NCBI RefSeq assembly: GCF_000317475.1
Contig: NC_019729.1
Span: 5,594,501-5,658,500, forward strand
DNA from: Oscillatoria nigro-viridis PCC 7112
GTDB taxonomy: Bacteria > Cyanobacteriota > Cyanobacteriia > Cyanobacteriales > Microcoleaceae
Reading direction: 5' to 3'
Length of the DNA stretch: 64,000 bases
Shown here: one piece after another, positions 34,834 through 43,903 of the stretch
Layout: every line of letters starts with the position of its first letter
Position numbering within the stretch: the stretch's first letter is position 1
The notes under the pieces: generated by a model
Seen by the model: the letters and a program-made list of their open reading frames with translations, nothing else
What the model was told of the DNA's origin: nothing
Databases searched by the model: none
Position numbers and translations under genes: made by a program

Positions 34834-36726
34834 CTAAGGTGCGATCGGAATTCTGATAGTAAATTCGGTGCCCTTGCCCAATTCCGAAGTACAGTATAAT
34901 TCGCCTTTGTGTCTTTCTACAATAATTTGATAGCTAATTGACAAACCCATTCCCGTGCCTTTGCCAATGGGCTTGGTAGTAAAAAATGTATCGAATATCT
35001 GCTGTTTGACTTGCTCAGTTATTCCCGGGCCGTTGTCGGCAATTTTAATTTCTACCAAATTGCCGACAACTTCCGTACCAATCCTAATCTGGCTGGGGTT
35101 TTCTAGCATTTCTTGACAATTTTGCCTACTGTTGGCATCTTCTAAAGCATCGATCGCATTGCTGAGAATATTCATAAAAACTTGATTTAGCGGCCCAGCA
35201 AAACACTCAACAGTCGGCAATTCTCCGTAGTGTTTTATAATTTGAATGGGCGGCTTTTCTCCGTTCCCTTTCAAACGGTGATTGAGAATTAACAGCGTGC
35301 TGTTAATACCTTCGTGGAGGTTAACGGGTTTCATCTGTGAATCGTCATGCCGCGAAAAGTTCCGCAGCGACTGCACAATCTGGCAAATCCGCTCGACACC
35401 AACGCTCATTGAAGACAGTATTTTAGGTAAATCTTCAGCTAAAAAATCGAGATCGTTTTTTTCTCTTTCCTCTTGAATTTTGGCGACTGGATTAGGATAT
35501 TGCTGTTGATAAAGTTCGAGGTGCTGAAACAAGTCTTGAGTATACTTTGTGAGATGAGCGAGATTGCCGTAAATGAAGCTGACTGGGTTGTTAATTTCGT
35601 GAGCGACGCCGGCCAGTAGCAATCCCAAACTAGACATTTTTTCGCTTTGAACTAATTGGGAATTAGTGGCTTTGAGTTGGTTAAGTGTGGCTGCTAGTTG
35701 AGCGGCTTGTTCTCTGCTTTGTGCTTCAGAATTATGCAAGGCTTCTTCGGCTTGTTTGCGCTGAGTGATGTCTCTCTGTACGCCAATAAAATGAGTTAAA
35801 TTGCCCATGCGATCGCGCACGGGAGATATTGAGAAACAATTCCAGAAAGCCGTTCCGTCTTTGCGGTAATTCTTTAATATTACCTTGCATTCGCTTTCTG
35901 CTTGCAAGGCTTGGCGAATAATTTCTACTGCTGCCGGATCGGTATCGCTTCCGTGCAAAAATCTGCCGTTTTTTCCGATAATTTCCTGCCGCCGATAACC
36001 TGTCATGCTTTCAAATGCGGGATTGCAATAAATAATTGGATTGTCGGGGTCAGTGGCGTCAGAAATCGTAACTCCGGTACTCGTAGCTGCTATAGCTCGA
36101 TCGTACAACCAAAGCATTTCTTCTGCGCGCTTGCGATCGGTAACGTCCCGCAACGTAGCTAAATAAGCCATTTCTCCGTCCCATTCCGTTTCCACCACCC
36201 GCATTTCTACTACAGCATTTGCTTTTTGCTTGCGAATAGCTTCAACTTCTGTTTGCACGACGCGAGTTCCTGGTGCTTCTGTTTTTCCAACTTGGGGAAT
36301 AATATCCGTCGCCATCTCAAGGTCGCAAGCTGAAACTTCTACTACTAAATTGCCAAAAAATGCTTGCCCTAGAAGTTCCTCTGCTTTGCAGTTAAACAGC
36401 GCTTCTGCTGACTGGTTGGCAAAACAAACAAGTCCTCGCTTGTTAACGATTGCGATGCCGTCGGCATTTTTTTCGATCGCATTCCGAAACCGAGATTCGC
36501 TAGCTTTCAAATCCTGCTTTAGCTGTTCCATTGCTCGCTCCATCTGCTGCAGTTCGCACAGACTCAGACTATAAGCTTCGGAAATGTTGGTCTCTGTCGA
36601 ATTCTCGGCTCTTTTTTTTGTAATCTGTTGGTACTCTGTTCTCTGGGTCATATTGTGAGCAGTTTTTTTATGATTCCTGCTAATATTACTGAGCTTATTT
36701 TCTGGATCTGCTTCTTGAAAAAACAT
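34834..36726 (-). CDS. PAS-domain sensor histidine kinase
   Basis: A 630-residue protein with no membrane helices. Residues ~75-205 form a first PAS domain (RFRNAIEKNADGIAIVNKRG). Residues ~205-335 form a PAS-PAC of the blue-light/LOV-like sequence type (NPAFESMTGYRRQEIIGKNG, but with GRFLHG replacing the flavin-binding NCRFLQG, so the reactive Cys is absent). The HisKA H-box LAGVAHEINNPVSF is near residue 371, then NQVFMNILSNAIDAL, DNGPGI, FDTFFTTKP, GTGMGLSISYQI. The core is paralogous to the kinase at 4912-5982. No response regulator is adjacent. The start is uncertain; Met26 is an alternative. Confidence 0.9.
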   Translation of the reverse strand: MFFQEADPENKLSNISRNHKKTAHNMTQRTEYQQITKKRAENSTETNISEAYSLSLCELQQMERAMEQLKQDLKASESRFRNAIEKNADGIAIVNKRGLVCFANQSAEALFNCKAEELLGQAFFGNLVVEVSACDLEMATDIIPQVGKTEAPGTRVVQTEVEAIRKQKANAVVEMRVVETEWDGEMAYLATLRDVTDRKRAEEMLWLYDRAIAATSTGVTISDATDPDNPIIYCNPAFESMTGYRRQEIIGKNGRFLHGSDTDPAAVEIIRQALQAESECKVILKNYRKDGTAFWNCFSISPVRDRMGNLTHFIGVQRDITQRKQAEEALHNSEAQSREQAAQLAATLNQLKATNSQLVQSEKMSSLGLLLAGVAHEINNPVSFIYGNLAHLTKYTQDLFQHLELYQQQYPNPVAKIQEEREKNDLDFLAEDLPKILSSMSVGVERICQIVQSLRNFSRHDDSQMKPVNLHEGINSTLLILNHRLKGNGEKPPIQIIKHYGELPTVECFAGPLNQVFMNILSNAIDALEDANSRQNCQEMLENPSQIRIGTEVVGNLVEIKIADNGPGITEQVKQQIFDTFFTTKPIGKGTGMGLSISYQIIVERHKGELYCTSELGKGTEFTIRIPIAP

Positions 36727-37201
36727 ATTTCAACCCTACCAAATTATTGTTTAGATTAAGGTATTGCGATCGCCCAATTTTCCCGGAAGTTTAGGGATAG
36801 GGCAATTTACACCCGATGCTAGCACATTACTTTTAGAATTCATCATAAAACATCGTTAAAATTCAAGAGCGATCGCCATAGATAAATCTATTAAGTTTTC
36901 TTAAGTGATTTCAACAACATTGACACTTACGTAGCGACACGAACCGTGCAAGCTGGATATGGCTTCAATCCCCCTCCCACTCACAAAATAACCAGTTCCA
37001 CGCGCAAGTTCTACATATTTAGAAGCCACTGGTCAGTATAAAATCTTATATAAGTTTGACAAAAAATATGGTCAAAAATAAGCGAACTCATCTTTATTTT
37101 AGGAAAAATAATCATAATTAGCCATTACCAAATCATCTCCCTGCGGGCAGATGTGATATAGAATATAACCTATCTATTTTTGCGATCGCAACTTCAAACC
37201 A
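36727..37201. other. Intergenic region upstream of purH
   Basis: About 475 bases between divergent genes. There is a GCGATCGCC octamer near 36768 and one at 37183-37190 just before purH. No coding frame, long palindrome or RNA element is recognised, and no convincing -10/-35 pair could be fixed by eye. Confidence 0.55.
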
Positions 37202-38746
37202 ATGGCACGTCTAGCACTTCTGAGCACATCCAATAAAACCGGACTAATCGACTTAGCGCGCAGTCTAGTAGAAGAATTTGAATTTGACATAATTAGTAGT
37301 GGCGGGACAGCAACGGCCCTCAAAGAAGCAGGCATCCCAGTCACCAAAGTTGCGGAATATACTGGTTCTCCGGAAATTTTGGGAGGGCGAGTCAAAACAC
37401 TTCACCCGCGAATCCACGGTGGCATTTTAGCGCGGCGCGATGTACCGGAAGACCTCGCAGATTTAACCGCCAATCAAATTCGGGCGATCGATCTAGTTGT
37501 AGTGAATCTCTATCCATTTGAAGAGACAATTTCTAAACCAGGAGTTACTCTAGCCGACGCAATTGAGCAGATAGATATCGGCGGGCCGGCAATGTTGAGA
37601 GCTTCCGCCAAAAACCACGCTCATTTGACAGTTTTGTGCGATCCAGAACAGTACAATACTTATTTAAAAGAACTGCGGGAAAACGGCGGCGAAGCATCCT
37701 TAGAGTTTCGGCAAAGATGCGCCCTCGAAACCTTCAAACATACAGCAAACTACGATCGCGCGATCGCAACTTATCTCAGCAGCCAATCCGCTGAAAAATC
37801 TGCGCTACCAGACCAGTTTAATTTATCAGGAAAAGAGTTGCAAACTCTCCGCTACGGCGAAAATCCCCATCAAGCCGCCACTTGGTATCAAAGCGGAAGT
37901 ACACCGACAGGCTGGACGACTAGCACCATCCTGCAAGGCAAAGAATTAAGCTACAATAATTTAGTAGATTTAGAAGCAGCAAGGCGGCTGATCGTAGAAT
38001 TCCCCGACACCCCCGCCGCCGCTATTCTGAAGCATACAAATCCTTGCGGCACAGCCTTGGGAACAACTATTTCTGAAGCTTATCAAAAAGCCTTCGACAC
38101 CGATTCAGTCTCAGCTTTCGGTGGAATTGTCGCCCTCAACCGCCCGATTGATGCTCCTACCGCAACGGCCTTAACTCAAACATTTTTAGAATGTATCGTC
38201 GCGCCGGGGTGCGAACCAGAAGCGGAAGAAATTATCAAGAAAAAGGCGAAAGTTAGAGTATTAATTTTGCCAGATTTGACTCAAGGGCCGCCACAAACAG
38301 TTAAAATAATTGCAGGCGGTTTGCTGGTACAAGAGTCAGATAATATAGTAGAAGAAACTAGCAAATGGCGCGCAGTTACTGAGAAACAGCCGACGGCGGG
38401 AGAGTGGGAAGAATTGCTGTTTGCTTGGAAAGTAGCGAAACACGTCAAATCAAATGCAATCGTTGTGACGCGCGATCGCACTACAATTGGTGTCGGCGCC
38501 GGACAAATGAATCGCGTCGGTTCGGTTAAACTAGCATTGGAACAAGCAGGAGACAAGAGCAAAGGAGCGATTTTGGCCAGCGATGGTTTCTTCCCCTTCG
38601 ACGATTCCGTAAAAACGGCGGCTGAGGCGGGCATAATTGCGATCGTCCAACCGGGCGGAAGTATGCGCGATCGAGATTCCATCGAAGCAGCCAACCAACT
38701 TGGAATCACAATGGTTTTCACCGACATCCGCCACTTCTTGCATTAA
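37202..38746 (+). CDS. purH: Bifunctional AICAR transformylase / IMP cyclohydrolase
   Basis: A 514-residue protein of standard length, catalysing the last two steps of de novo IMP synthesis. The N-terminal MGS-like cyclohydrolase domain has ALLSTSNKTGLIDLA, ISSGGTATALKEAGIPV and GGRVKTLHPRIHGGIL. The transformylase domain has LRYGENPHQAATWY, ILKHTNPCGTALG and SVSAFGGIVALNRP. The end has VGAGQMNRV and ASDGFFPFDD. It is monocistronic, with GTG-GGG-type palindromic repeats downstream. Confidence 0.97.
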   Translation: MARLALLSTSNKTGLIDLARSLVEEFEFDIISSGGTATALKEAGIPVTKVAEYTGSPEILGGRVKTLHPRIHGGILARRDVPEDLADLTANQIRAIDLVVVNLYPFEETISKPGVTLADAIEQIDIGGPAMLRASAKNHAHLTVLCDPEQYNTYLKELRENGGEASLEFRQRCALETFKHTANYDRAIATYLSSQSAEKSALPDQFNLSGKELQTLRYGENPHQAATWYQSGSTPTGWTTSTILQGKELSYNNLVDLEAARRLIVEFPDTPAAAILKHTNPCGTALGTTISEAYQKAFDTDSVSAFGGIVALNRPIDAPTATALTQTFLECIVAPGCEPEAEEIIKKKAKVRVLILPDLTQGPPQTVKIIAGGLLVQESDNIVEETSKWRAVTEKQPTAGEWEELLFAWKVAKHVKSNAIVVTRDRTTIGVGAGQMNRVGSVKLALEQAGDKSKGAILASDGFFPFDDSVKTAAEAGIIAIVQPGGSMRDRDSIEAANQLGITMVFTDIRHFLH

Positions 38747-38821
38747 TTAAGTTCGTAGCAATGACATTTTGCACCTCTATTCTGAACAGGCAAGATGCCT
38801 GTGAAGCGAAGAGTTAATTCT

Positions 38822-38935
38822 ATTGTGGGGTGGGAAGAAATCCCGCCACAAACAGGCTTAACGGCCTGTTTCACAAAGAAAAGAGTCAATTCCCGTTCTA
38901 TTGTGGGGTGGGCTTCTAGCCCGCCCTAAAAAAAT
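38822..38935. repeat. Palindromic repeat (family 3: TTGTGGGGTGGG ... CCCGCC)
   Basis: Two units, ATTGTGGGGTGGGAAGAAAT with CCCGCCACAA, and ATTGTGGGGTGGGCTTCTAG with CCCGCCC. Around them sit CAGGCTTAACGGCCTGTTTC hairpins. Related units lie at about 47463-47493 (reverse) and 63835-63870. Confidence 0.7.
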
Positions 38936-38960
38936 TTTACTTCTTCGATAACTAACGGCT

Positions 38961-39884
38961 ATGAATACCACAATTCAACCGCAAGACATCAAAGTCAAAA
39001 TCCTCCTCACCGGCGGACATCAATGCACCGTCACCCTCAAATCTGACACACCATTATTGCACAGCCTGATCAAAACATTAGTCGATCGCACCCAACAAAC
39101 ACCCGGTTTTTCCACCTTATTTCAAATCCCTATAGACGGAGGTCGTTCCGCCCTTTCTTTTCCCGGCGAAAACCTAGTCGGATTAGTCACCGAACCCCCA
39201 ATTTACTTGCAGGAACTGCAACCGCAGCAGCCTGCAACTCCCGTAGAAATTCCCGCCACAGAAATTCCCGCCCCTGCGCCGCCTGTAAATGACGACTTAA
39301 TATCTCGCTACGCCCAAATAGACAACTTTTTGACACCTGCTGAAAAAAACAAACTCATTAAATATGTCTTAGCAAAAGAATCAGAATTTGTGACTACCAG
39401 CACCTCAACCAATGCCGAAGATTACCGCCGTTCGATGGTACTCCATTCGTTCCCAGAATTTTCCGAACTGATGGTTAATCGTATCAAAGCAATTCTCCCC
39501 GACGTGCTGCAAAAATTAAATATTCCCTCATTTCCGCTGGGTGAAATAGAAGCTCAGCTAACCATGCACAACGACAACAACTTTTATAAACTTCACAACG
39601 ACAGCGGCTCGCCAGATACCGCCACCCGATTTTTTACTTACGTTTACTATTTCTATCGAGAACCCAAGGCTTTTTCAGGCGGCGAATTGCAGATTTATGA
39701 CAGCAAAATTGAAAACAATTTTTATGTAGCAGCCGAGACATTTAGAACCGTTGAACCGCGCAATAATAGCATTGTATTTTTTCTGAGTCGCTATATGCAC
39801 GAAGTTTTGCGAGTTAGCTGTCCCTCGAAAGCTTTTGCCGATAGCCGCTTTACTATTAACGGCTGGGTACGCAAAGCAAATTGA
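38961..39884 (+). CDS. 2-oxoglutarate/Fe(II)-dependent oxygenase (prolyl-4-hydroxylase-like)
   Basis: A 307-residue protein. Residues ~1-85 form a small domain of unknown type (VKILLTGGHQCTVTLKSDTP), followed by a proline-rich linker (PATEIPAPAPPV). The C-terminal 200 residues carry the double-stranded beta-helix signature: HNDSG for the HxD iron pair, a distal MHEV histidine and an arginine in DSRFTINGWVRK for 2-oxoglutarate. The YYFYREPKAFSGGELQIYD strand is typical of P4Hc enzymes. The substrate (peptide prolyl or other) is unknown. There is no signal peptide. Confidence 0.85.
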   Translation: MNTTIQPQDIKVKILLTGGHQCTVTLKSDTPLLHSLIKTLVDRTQQTPGFSTLFQIPIDGGRSALSFPGENLVGLVTEPPIYLQELQPQQPATPVEIPATEIPAPAPPVNDDLISRYAQIDNFLTPAEKNKLIKYVLAKESEFVTTSTSTNAEDYRRSMVLHSFPEFSELMVNRIKAILPDVLQKLNIPSFPLGEIEAQLTMHNDNNFYKLHNDSGSPDTATRFFTYVYYFYREPKAFSGGELQIYDSKIENNFYVAAETFRTVEPRNNSIVFFLSRYMHEVLRVSCPSKAFADSRFTINGWVRKAN

Positions 39885-40190
39885 GGTTAATATCATGTCG
39901 GGTCGAGCTACCGCGATTTTTGTAGGGGCGGGTTCCACCAACCATAATCGCCAACAATCTCCAATCTCAAAAACCCGCCCCGACCGGGATATTATGGTTG
40001 ATCGATCGGACATGATATAATTCATTGTCCGGGACGCACTAATCACCTAATTTTGTCATTCTGAGTGCAGCGAAGAATCTCAACTTTTGCCACACCGTTA
40101 CAATGCGTAAGTCCCGATATGTGAGCTTCTTAACTTCCCAAAGCCTACCCTCAGAATGACAGAATTACCTTAGTCAAAACAATTTAATTT
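39885..40190. repeat. Intergenic region with REP-like repeat (family 1) copy
   Basis: 39921-39987 contains TGTAGGGGCGGGTTCCACCA and AAACCCGCCCCGACC, a dispersed copy of the repeat flanking the transposase remnant. Farther on, CATTCTGAGTGCAGCGAAG (40058-) and CCTCAGAATGACAGA (40149-) pair as a long-range inverted repeat of a common bacterial type. No gene is seen. Confidence 0.65.
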
Positions 40191-41672
40191 TTACTCCAGT
40201 GCTCCAGCACTTTTGAGCAATTTCACCACACTGGAATAACCCTTAAACTCAGCCAGCATTAAAGCTGTATAATTTCCCGGATTTTTGTGGTTTAGTTCTG
40301 CACCAGCATCAATTAAAATCTTTACTGCATCAGTATAACCCCGATGTGCTGCCCACATTAAAGCTGTTGCGCCCGAATCATCCAGCAAGTTGACATCGGC
40401 ACGTTTTTCTACTAATAATTGGACGATCGCAATATAACCGCGATCGCACGCCTTCATTAAAGCCGTTTTCCCCAAATCCGCCGGGATATTGGGATCGGCA
40501 CCGCCGTCAAGCAAAGCCTTCACCGTCTCGGTATGCCCGTGAAACGCAGCCAGCGTCAAAGCCGTCTCCCCAAAGTTTTTAGCATTCAGGAAATCAGCCC
40601 GATTTGAGTTTACTTTTTGCAGCAAAGCCGATACGATCGCACTGTGGCCGTGAACAGCCGCCACCAGTAAAGGCGTATCGCCCAACCGATTTCTAGCACC
40701 GACACTAGCACCTCGGTTTAAGAGCAATTCCACCACATCTTCGCAGCCTTCAACCACGGCAAAATTCAAAGCAGTTTCATCATCTTTATCCTTAGCGTCG
40801 ATCTCCGCGCCAGCATCGAGTAAGATATGGGCGATCGGCGCATTTCCTCCAGCAGCAGCGGCCATCAAAGCCGTACCCCCATCTCCATTTTTCACATTCG
40901 CATTAGCACCCGCACCAAGCAAAGTTTGCACCACATCAGTATTGCCGGAATCCGCAGCCAAAGTTAAAGCAGTTTCTCCGTTTTTGTCGGGAATTTCGAC
41001 ATCAGCACCTGCAGCCAACAGCGCCTCGACAACAGCCAAATTTCCCACCGTCGCAGCCAGCATCAAAGCAGTTTTGCTCTCTAGATTTTTAACATTAGCA
41101 TCCGCCCCACACTCGAGCAAAGTTCGCACAATTTCAGCGCTTCCTTGACGGACAGCTAAAAACAGCATAGAATTATCAGCAACAGCACCCGCATCCACCA
41201 AAGCTTTAACAACAGCTAGATGACCGGATAAAGCAGCTATTTTCAAAGCCGAATCTCCATCTTTATCTCGCACATTTACATCAGCATTAGCATCAAGTAA
41301 CATCCGCACAACATTGATATCGCCCTTGAGAGAAGCCGCCATCAAAGCCGTACTACCATCATCATTTTTAGCATTAACATCAGCACCCGCCGCCAGCAAC
41401 AGCCGCACAGAGTCAGCCTGTTTGTGAGCCGCCGCCAGCATCAAAGCCGTCAGCCCAAAACGCCTGCTCACATGGTTGACATTAGCGTCATTGTTTAGTA
41501 TAGTACGCACAATTTCCGTATAGCCCTTTTGGGCAGCAAACATCAAAGCCGTCGTCCCCTCAGAGTCTTTGGCGTTAGCGTTAACACCCTTAGCAAGTAA
41601 AGCTTGGACGTGAATAATGTTGCCAGTCTTGGCGGCTTGAATCAATACAGCGTCTTGTTTAGTGGCAGGCAT
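40191..41672 (-). CDS. Long ankyrin-repeat protein
   Basis: A 493-residue protein consisting of about fourteen consecutive ankyrin repeats (units such as ADVNAKNDDGSTALMAASLK, ADVEIPDKNGETALTLAADS). A short MPATKQDAVLIQAAKTGNI cap precedes them, and there is no other domain, signal peptide or membrane segment. It presumably binds proteins in the cytosol; no partner is suggested by the context. It resembles the shorter ankyrin protein at 9265-9741 in repeat consensus. The divergent DUF4079 gene begins 97 bases upstream. Confidence 0.92.
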   Translation of the reverse strand: MPATKQDAVLIQAAKTGNIIHVQALLAKGVNANAKDSEGTTALMFAAQKGYTEIVRTILNNDANVNHVSRRFGLTALMLAAAHKQADSVRLLLAAGADVNAKNDDGSTALMAASLKGDINVVRMLLDANADVNVRDKDGDSALKIAALSGHLAVVKALVDAGAVADNSMLFLAVRQGSAEIVRTLLECGADANVKNLESKTALMLAATVGNLAVVEALLAAGADVEIPDKNGETALTLAADSGNTDVVQTLLGAGANANVKNGDGGTALMAAAAGGNAPIAHILLDAGAEIDAKDKDDETALNFAVVEGCEDVVELLLNRGASVGARNRLGDTPLLVAAVHGHSAIVSALLQKVNSNRADFLNAKNFGETALTLAAFHGHTETVKALLDGGADPNIPADLGKTALMKACDRGYIAIVQLLVEKRADVNLLDDSGATALMWAAHRGYTDAVKILIDAGAELNHKNPGNYTALMLAEFKGYSSVVKLLKSAGALE

Positions 41673-41768
41673 AATAGTCTCTCATACCGTATATTTTTAC
41701 CGTCGCACGAGACGGCCTGACTGGTATGCTAAGTTTTATGAAGTATGTTTGCTAATCCTCAGAACACC

Positions 41769-42239
41769 ATGAATCTCGAAATTCCTCAGTCAGTGAAAGT
41801 TTGGAGCCAATTCTTCCACCCAGTTTTAATGTGGGTACTGCTGGCCATCTCATTTTATGCTTTGTATCTCGGCCTGCAAATCCGCCGTACCAGAAGCGCC
41901 GAAGGCGAAGTCAAAAAAGAGTTAATTAAGGGCAAATTCAACATCAAGCACCACCAAATGGGTTCTTTGCTGCTAGCGTTGATGGTAACAGGGGCGATCG
42001 GCGGGATGGCCGTCACCTACATCAACAACGGCAAGCTATTTGTCGGCCCGCACTTGCTAGCAGGGTTGGGAATGACGGCAATAATTGCGATCGCAGCCTC
42101 GCTGACTCCTTTGATGCAAAAAGGCAATGATTTGGCCAGAAACACTCACATCTTTCTGAATATTGTGCTGTTAGGGCTGTTTGGCTGGCAAGCGGTATCA
42201 GGCGTGGAAATCCTGCAAAGAATTATCAGCAAAATGTGA
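41769..42239 (+). CDS. DUF4079-family membrane protein
   Basis: A 156-residue protein with four hydrophobic helices. The conserved start is MNLEIPQSVKVWSQFFHPVL, then WVLLAISFYALYLGLQIRRT and HHQMGSLLLALMVTGAIGG. Helix 3-4 includes GPHLLAGLGMTAIIAIAASL and NTHIFLNIVLLGLFGWQ. The histidines in FHP, KHH, GPH and NTH could ligate haem, as in cytochrome-b561-like bundles (inference). This is a conserved cyanobacterial and plastid-linked family of unknown role. ATG 41745 is a possible longer start. Confidence 0.8.
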   Translation: MNLEIPQSVKVWSQFFHPVLMWVLLAISFYALYLGLQIRRTRSAEGEVKKELIKGKFNIKHHQMGSLLLALMVTGAIGGMAVTYINNGKLFVGPHLLAGLGMTAIIAIAASLTPLMQKGNDLARNTHIFLNIVLLGLFGWQAVSGVEILQRIISKM

Positions 42240-42428
42240 TGATTTGAGTAACCTTGCTAATTGCTAATTGCTTTGGGGCGATTAGTAATTAGCAATTAAA
42301 TTGGGATATTTTTTTAGTGGTTTAATAGCTAAGCTTTCCTTTGGATGATATAATAGAATAAAGTTAAATTGAGCGAACAAATTATAAGATTAATTAGGGA
42401 GCTTTTTGAAATCAAAAGAAGGAAAGCC

Positions 42429-42911
42429 ATGCTAGAGAACCTGATCAAATACTTTGTCTACGCAACAAAAGGCTATATTACAAAAACGCAGTTAATCAAG
42501 TTTTTGTACTTAGCGGATCTTTATGCGGTCAAATGGACAGACAAGCAGCTTACTGATTTAGATTGGCGTTATTATTACTATGGGCCTTGGAATGAAGGCA
42601 TAGAGGCTGTTTTAAATCAAATGAATGGCAAAGAGATTGTTCAAGAATCTCAGGGAGAAAGTATATTCATCAGACTTGGTGAGAGAGCTGGTAATGTGGA
42701 TGATTTAAAGTTACCTTTAGGTCTGAAGCTCATGCTTGACAACATCAGGAGAGAATGGGCGGGTGCAGGAGAGGATAAACTGAATCAGTTACTAGAATAT
42801 GTCTATAGCACTGCTCCCATGCTTGAGGTTAAATATAGCCACGAACCAGAGGAACAGGTGAGACTTAATCTCTCCAAAGAAAGAGAAAAGTTAATGAGTG
42901 AATTGGGGTGA
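42429..42911 (+). CDS. Panacea-domain (DUF4065/SocA-like) protein, likely antitoxin
   Basis: A 160-residue protein. MLENLIKYFVYATKGYITKT, QLIKFLYLADLYAVKWTDKQ and LDWRYYYYGPWNEGIEAVLN make a typical Panacea domain, the domain found in SocA and in many PanAT antitoxins. ATG 42429 is chosen because AAGGAAAG precedes it; a TTG 60 bases upstream is in frame. The next gene starts four bases after the stop and has a PemK/MazF-like pattern, matching the antitoxin-toxin layout. The function as antitoxin is inferred from family and context. Confidence 0.8.
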   Translation: MLENLIKYFVYATKGYITKTQLIKFLYLADLYAVKWTDKQLTDLDWRYYYYGPWNEGIEAVLNQMNGKEIVQESQGESIFIRLGERAGNVDDLKLPLGLKLMLDNIRREWAGAGEDKLNQLLEYVYSTAPMLEVKYSHEPEEQVRLNLSKEREKLMSELG

Positions 42912-42915
42912 GCGA

Positions 42916-43527
42916 GTGGCTGGACAAAAACCGCGTCAAGGTTGGATTTATTTTATCAATCCCTATAGAGTATCTCTTCGTTGCAAACTCGGTCATCATC
43001 ATATTTATGAGATAAATGAACCAGGGGAGATTGAGTGCAAAACAATTTCTTGCACTCAGGTGATTAATTCGAGTCGGGTTTTTCGGGGAGAGCATCCTTA
43101 TATCGTTTGGACAAGTGACCAATTTCAAGATGAATCTAAATACATCCAAACTTTGACGCTGATTCCATTGACTTCACAAGAAACCTCTAAAGGTTTGCCA
43201 ACTGTATATCCAATTAATTCTACAAGCACAAATGGTCTTTCTAATAAGTCCTTCGCTCTAGTGCATCAGATATGTACTGTTGATGCTAACTGTTTTAAAG
43301 ATTCGCAAGGGGATTGGCTTAAGCGAGTTGGACAACTGGATAAAGCAGATAAGGAAGCTATAGAGGAACGTTTAAAGTATTTTTTTAATCTTGGGGATAA
43401 TCCGGGTGAAGATTGGTTTATTAAAAATGCGTCTATAGAACTTTTACAGAAAGTCTTTAATCTTCTACCGGATGAAACCACAAAAAGTATGGCTATAGAA
43501 AAACTGATCGACGATTTGCGATCGTAG
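42916..43527 (+). CDS. PemK/MazF-like putative toxin partnered with Panacea gene
   Basis: A 203-residue protein from GTG 42916 (preceded by GGGGTGAG); GTG 42898 is an alternative. The core reads VFRGEHPYIVWTSDQFQ, LTLIPLTSQETSKGLPTVYP, LSNKSFALVHQICTVDANCF, then WLKRVGQLDKADKEAIEERL. It follows the order of MazF folds (RP.IV.., V.PLTS, S..L..QI.TVD, .G.L). An N-terminal extension (WIYFINPYRVSLRCKLGHHH) and a C-terminal ~45-residue helix make it longer than classic MazF (about 110). It is probably an RNase-type toxin (inference). Confidence 0.68.
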   Translation: MAGQKPRQGWIYFINPYRVSLRCKLGHHHIYEINEPGEIECKTISCTQVINSSRVFRGEHPYIVWTSDQFQDESKYIQTLTLIPLTSQETSKGLPTVYPINSTSTNGLSNKSFALVHQICTVDANCFKDSQGDWLKRVGQLDKADKEAIEERLKYFFNLGDNPGEDWFIKNASIELLQKVFNLLPDETTKSMAIEKLIDDLRS

Positions 43528-43656
43528 TCAATGAGTAGTAATTGATCGTAGAGGTCAAGAAGGTTTTTGCAGTGGACTGGAGCACTCTCACTCTATCCTG
43601 TTAACCTTCTCGATCGCCCAAACGGCATCTTAGCCACATCTAACAAAAATTAAAAA

Positions 43657-43727
<71 letters not shown>

Positions 43728-43903
43728 GTTACGTCTGAAATTTGACGTTTTCTTATAGTACACCAAATCTCGAAAATTTTAACATACCTGTCAAAAATTT
43801 CGTGAAGCGAAGCTATCCCGTGGGGAATCGCCCTTTTTTCTCACACCCCCAAAACCCATCCGAGGCTATTCTAGAACTACATCGATCGCCCGCAACACCA
43901 GCC

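Noticed and set aside
43742-43903. N-terminal extension of the CpdA-type phosphodiesterase
   Set aside because: It covers a repeated GAAGCGAAGCTATCCCGTGG sequence and adds residues absent from the family; ATG 43904 fits.
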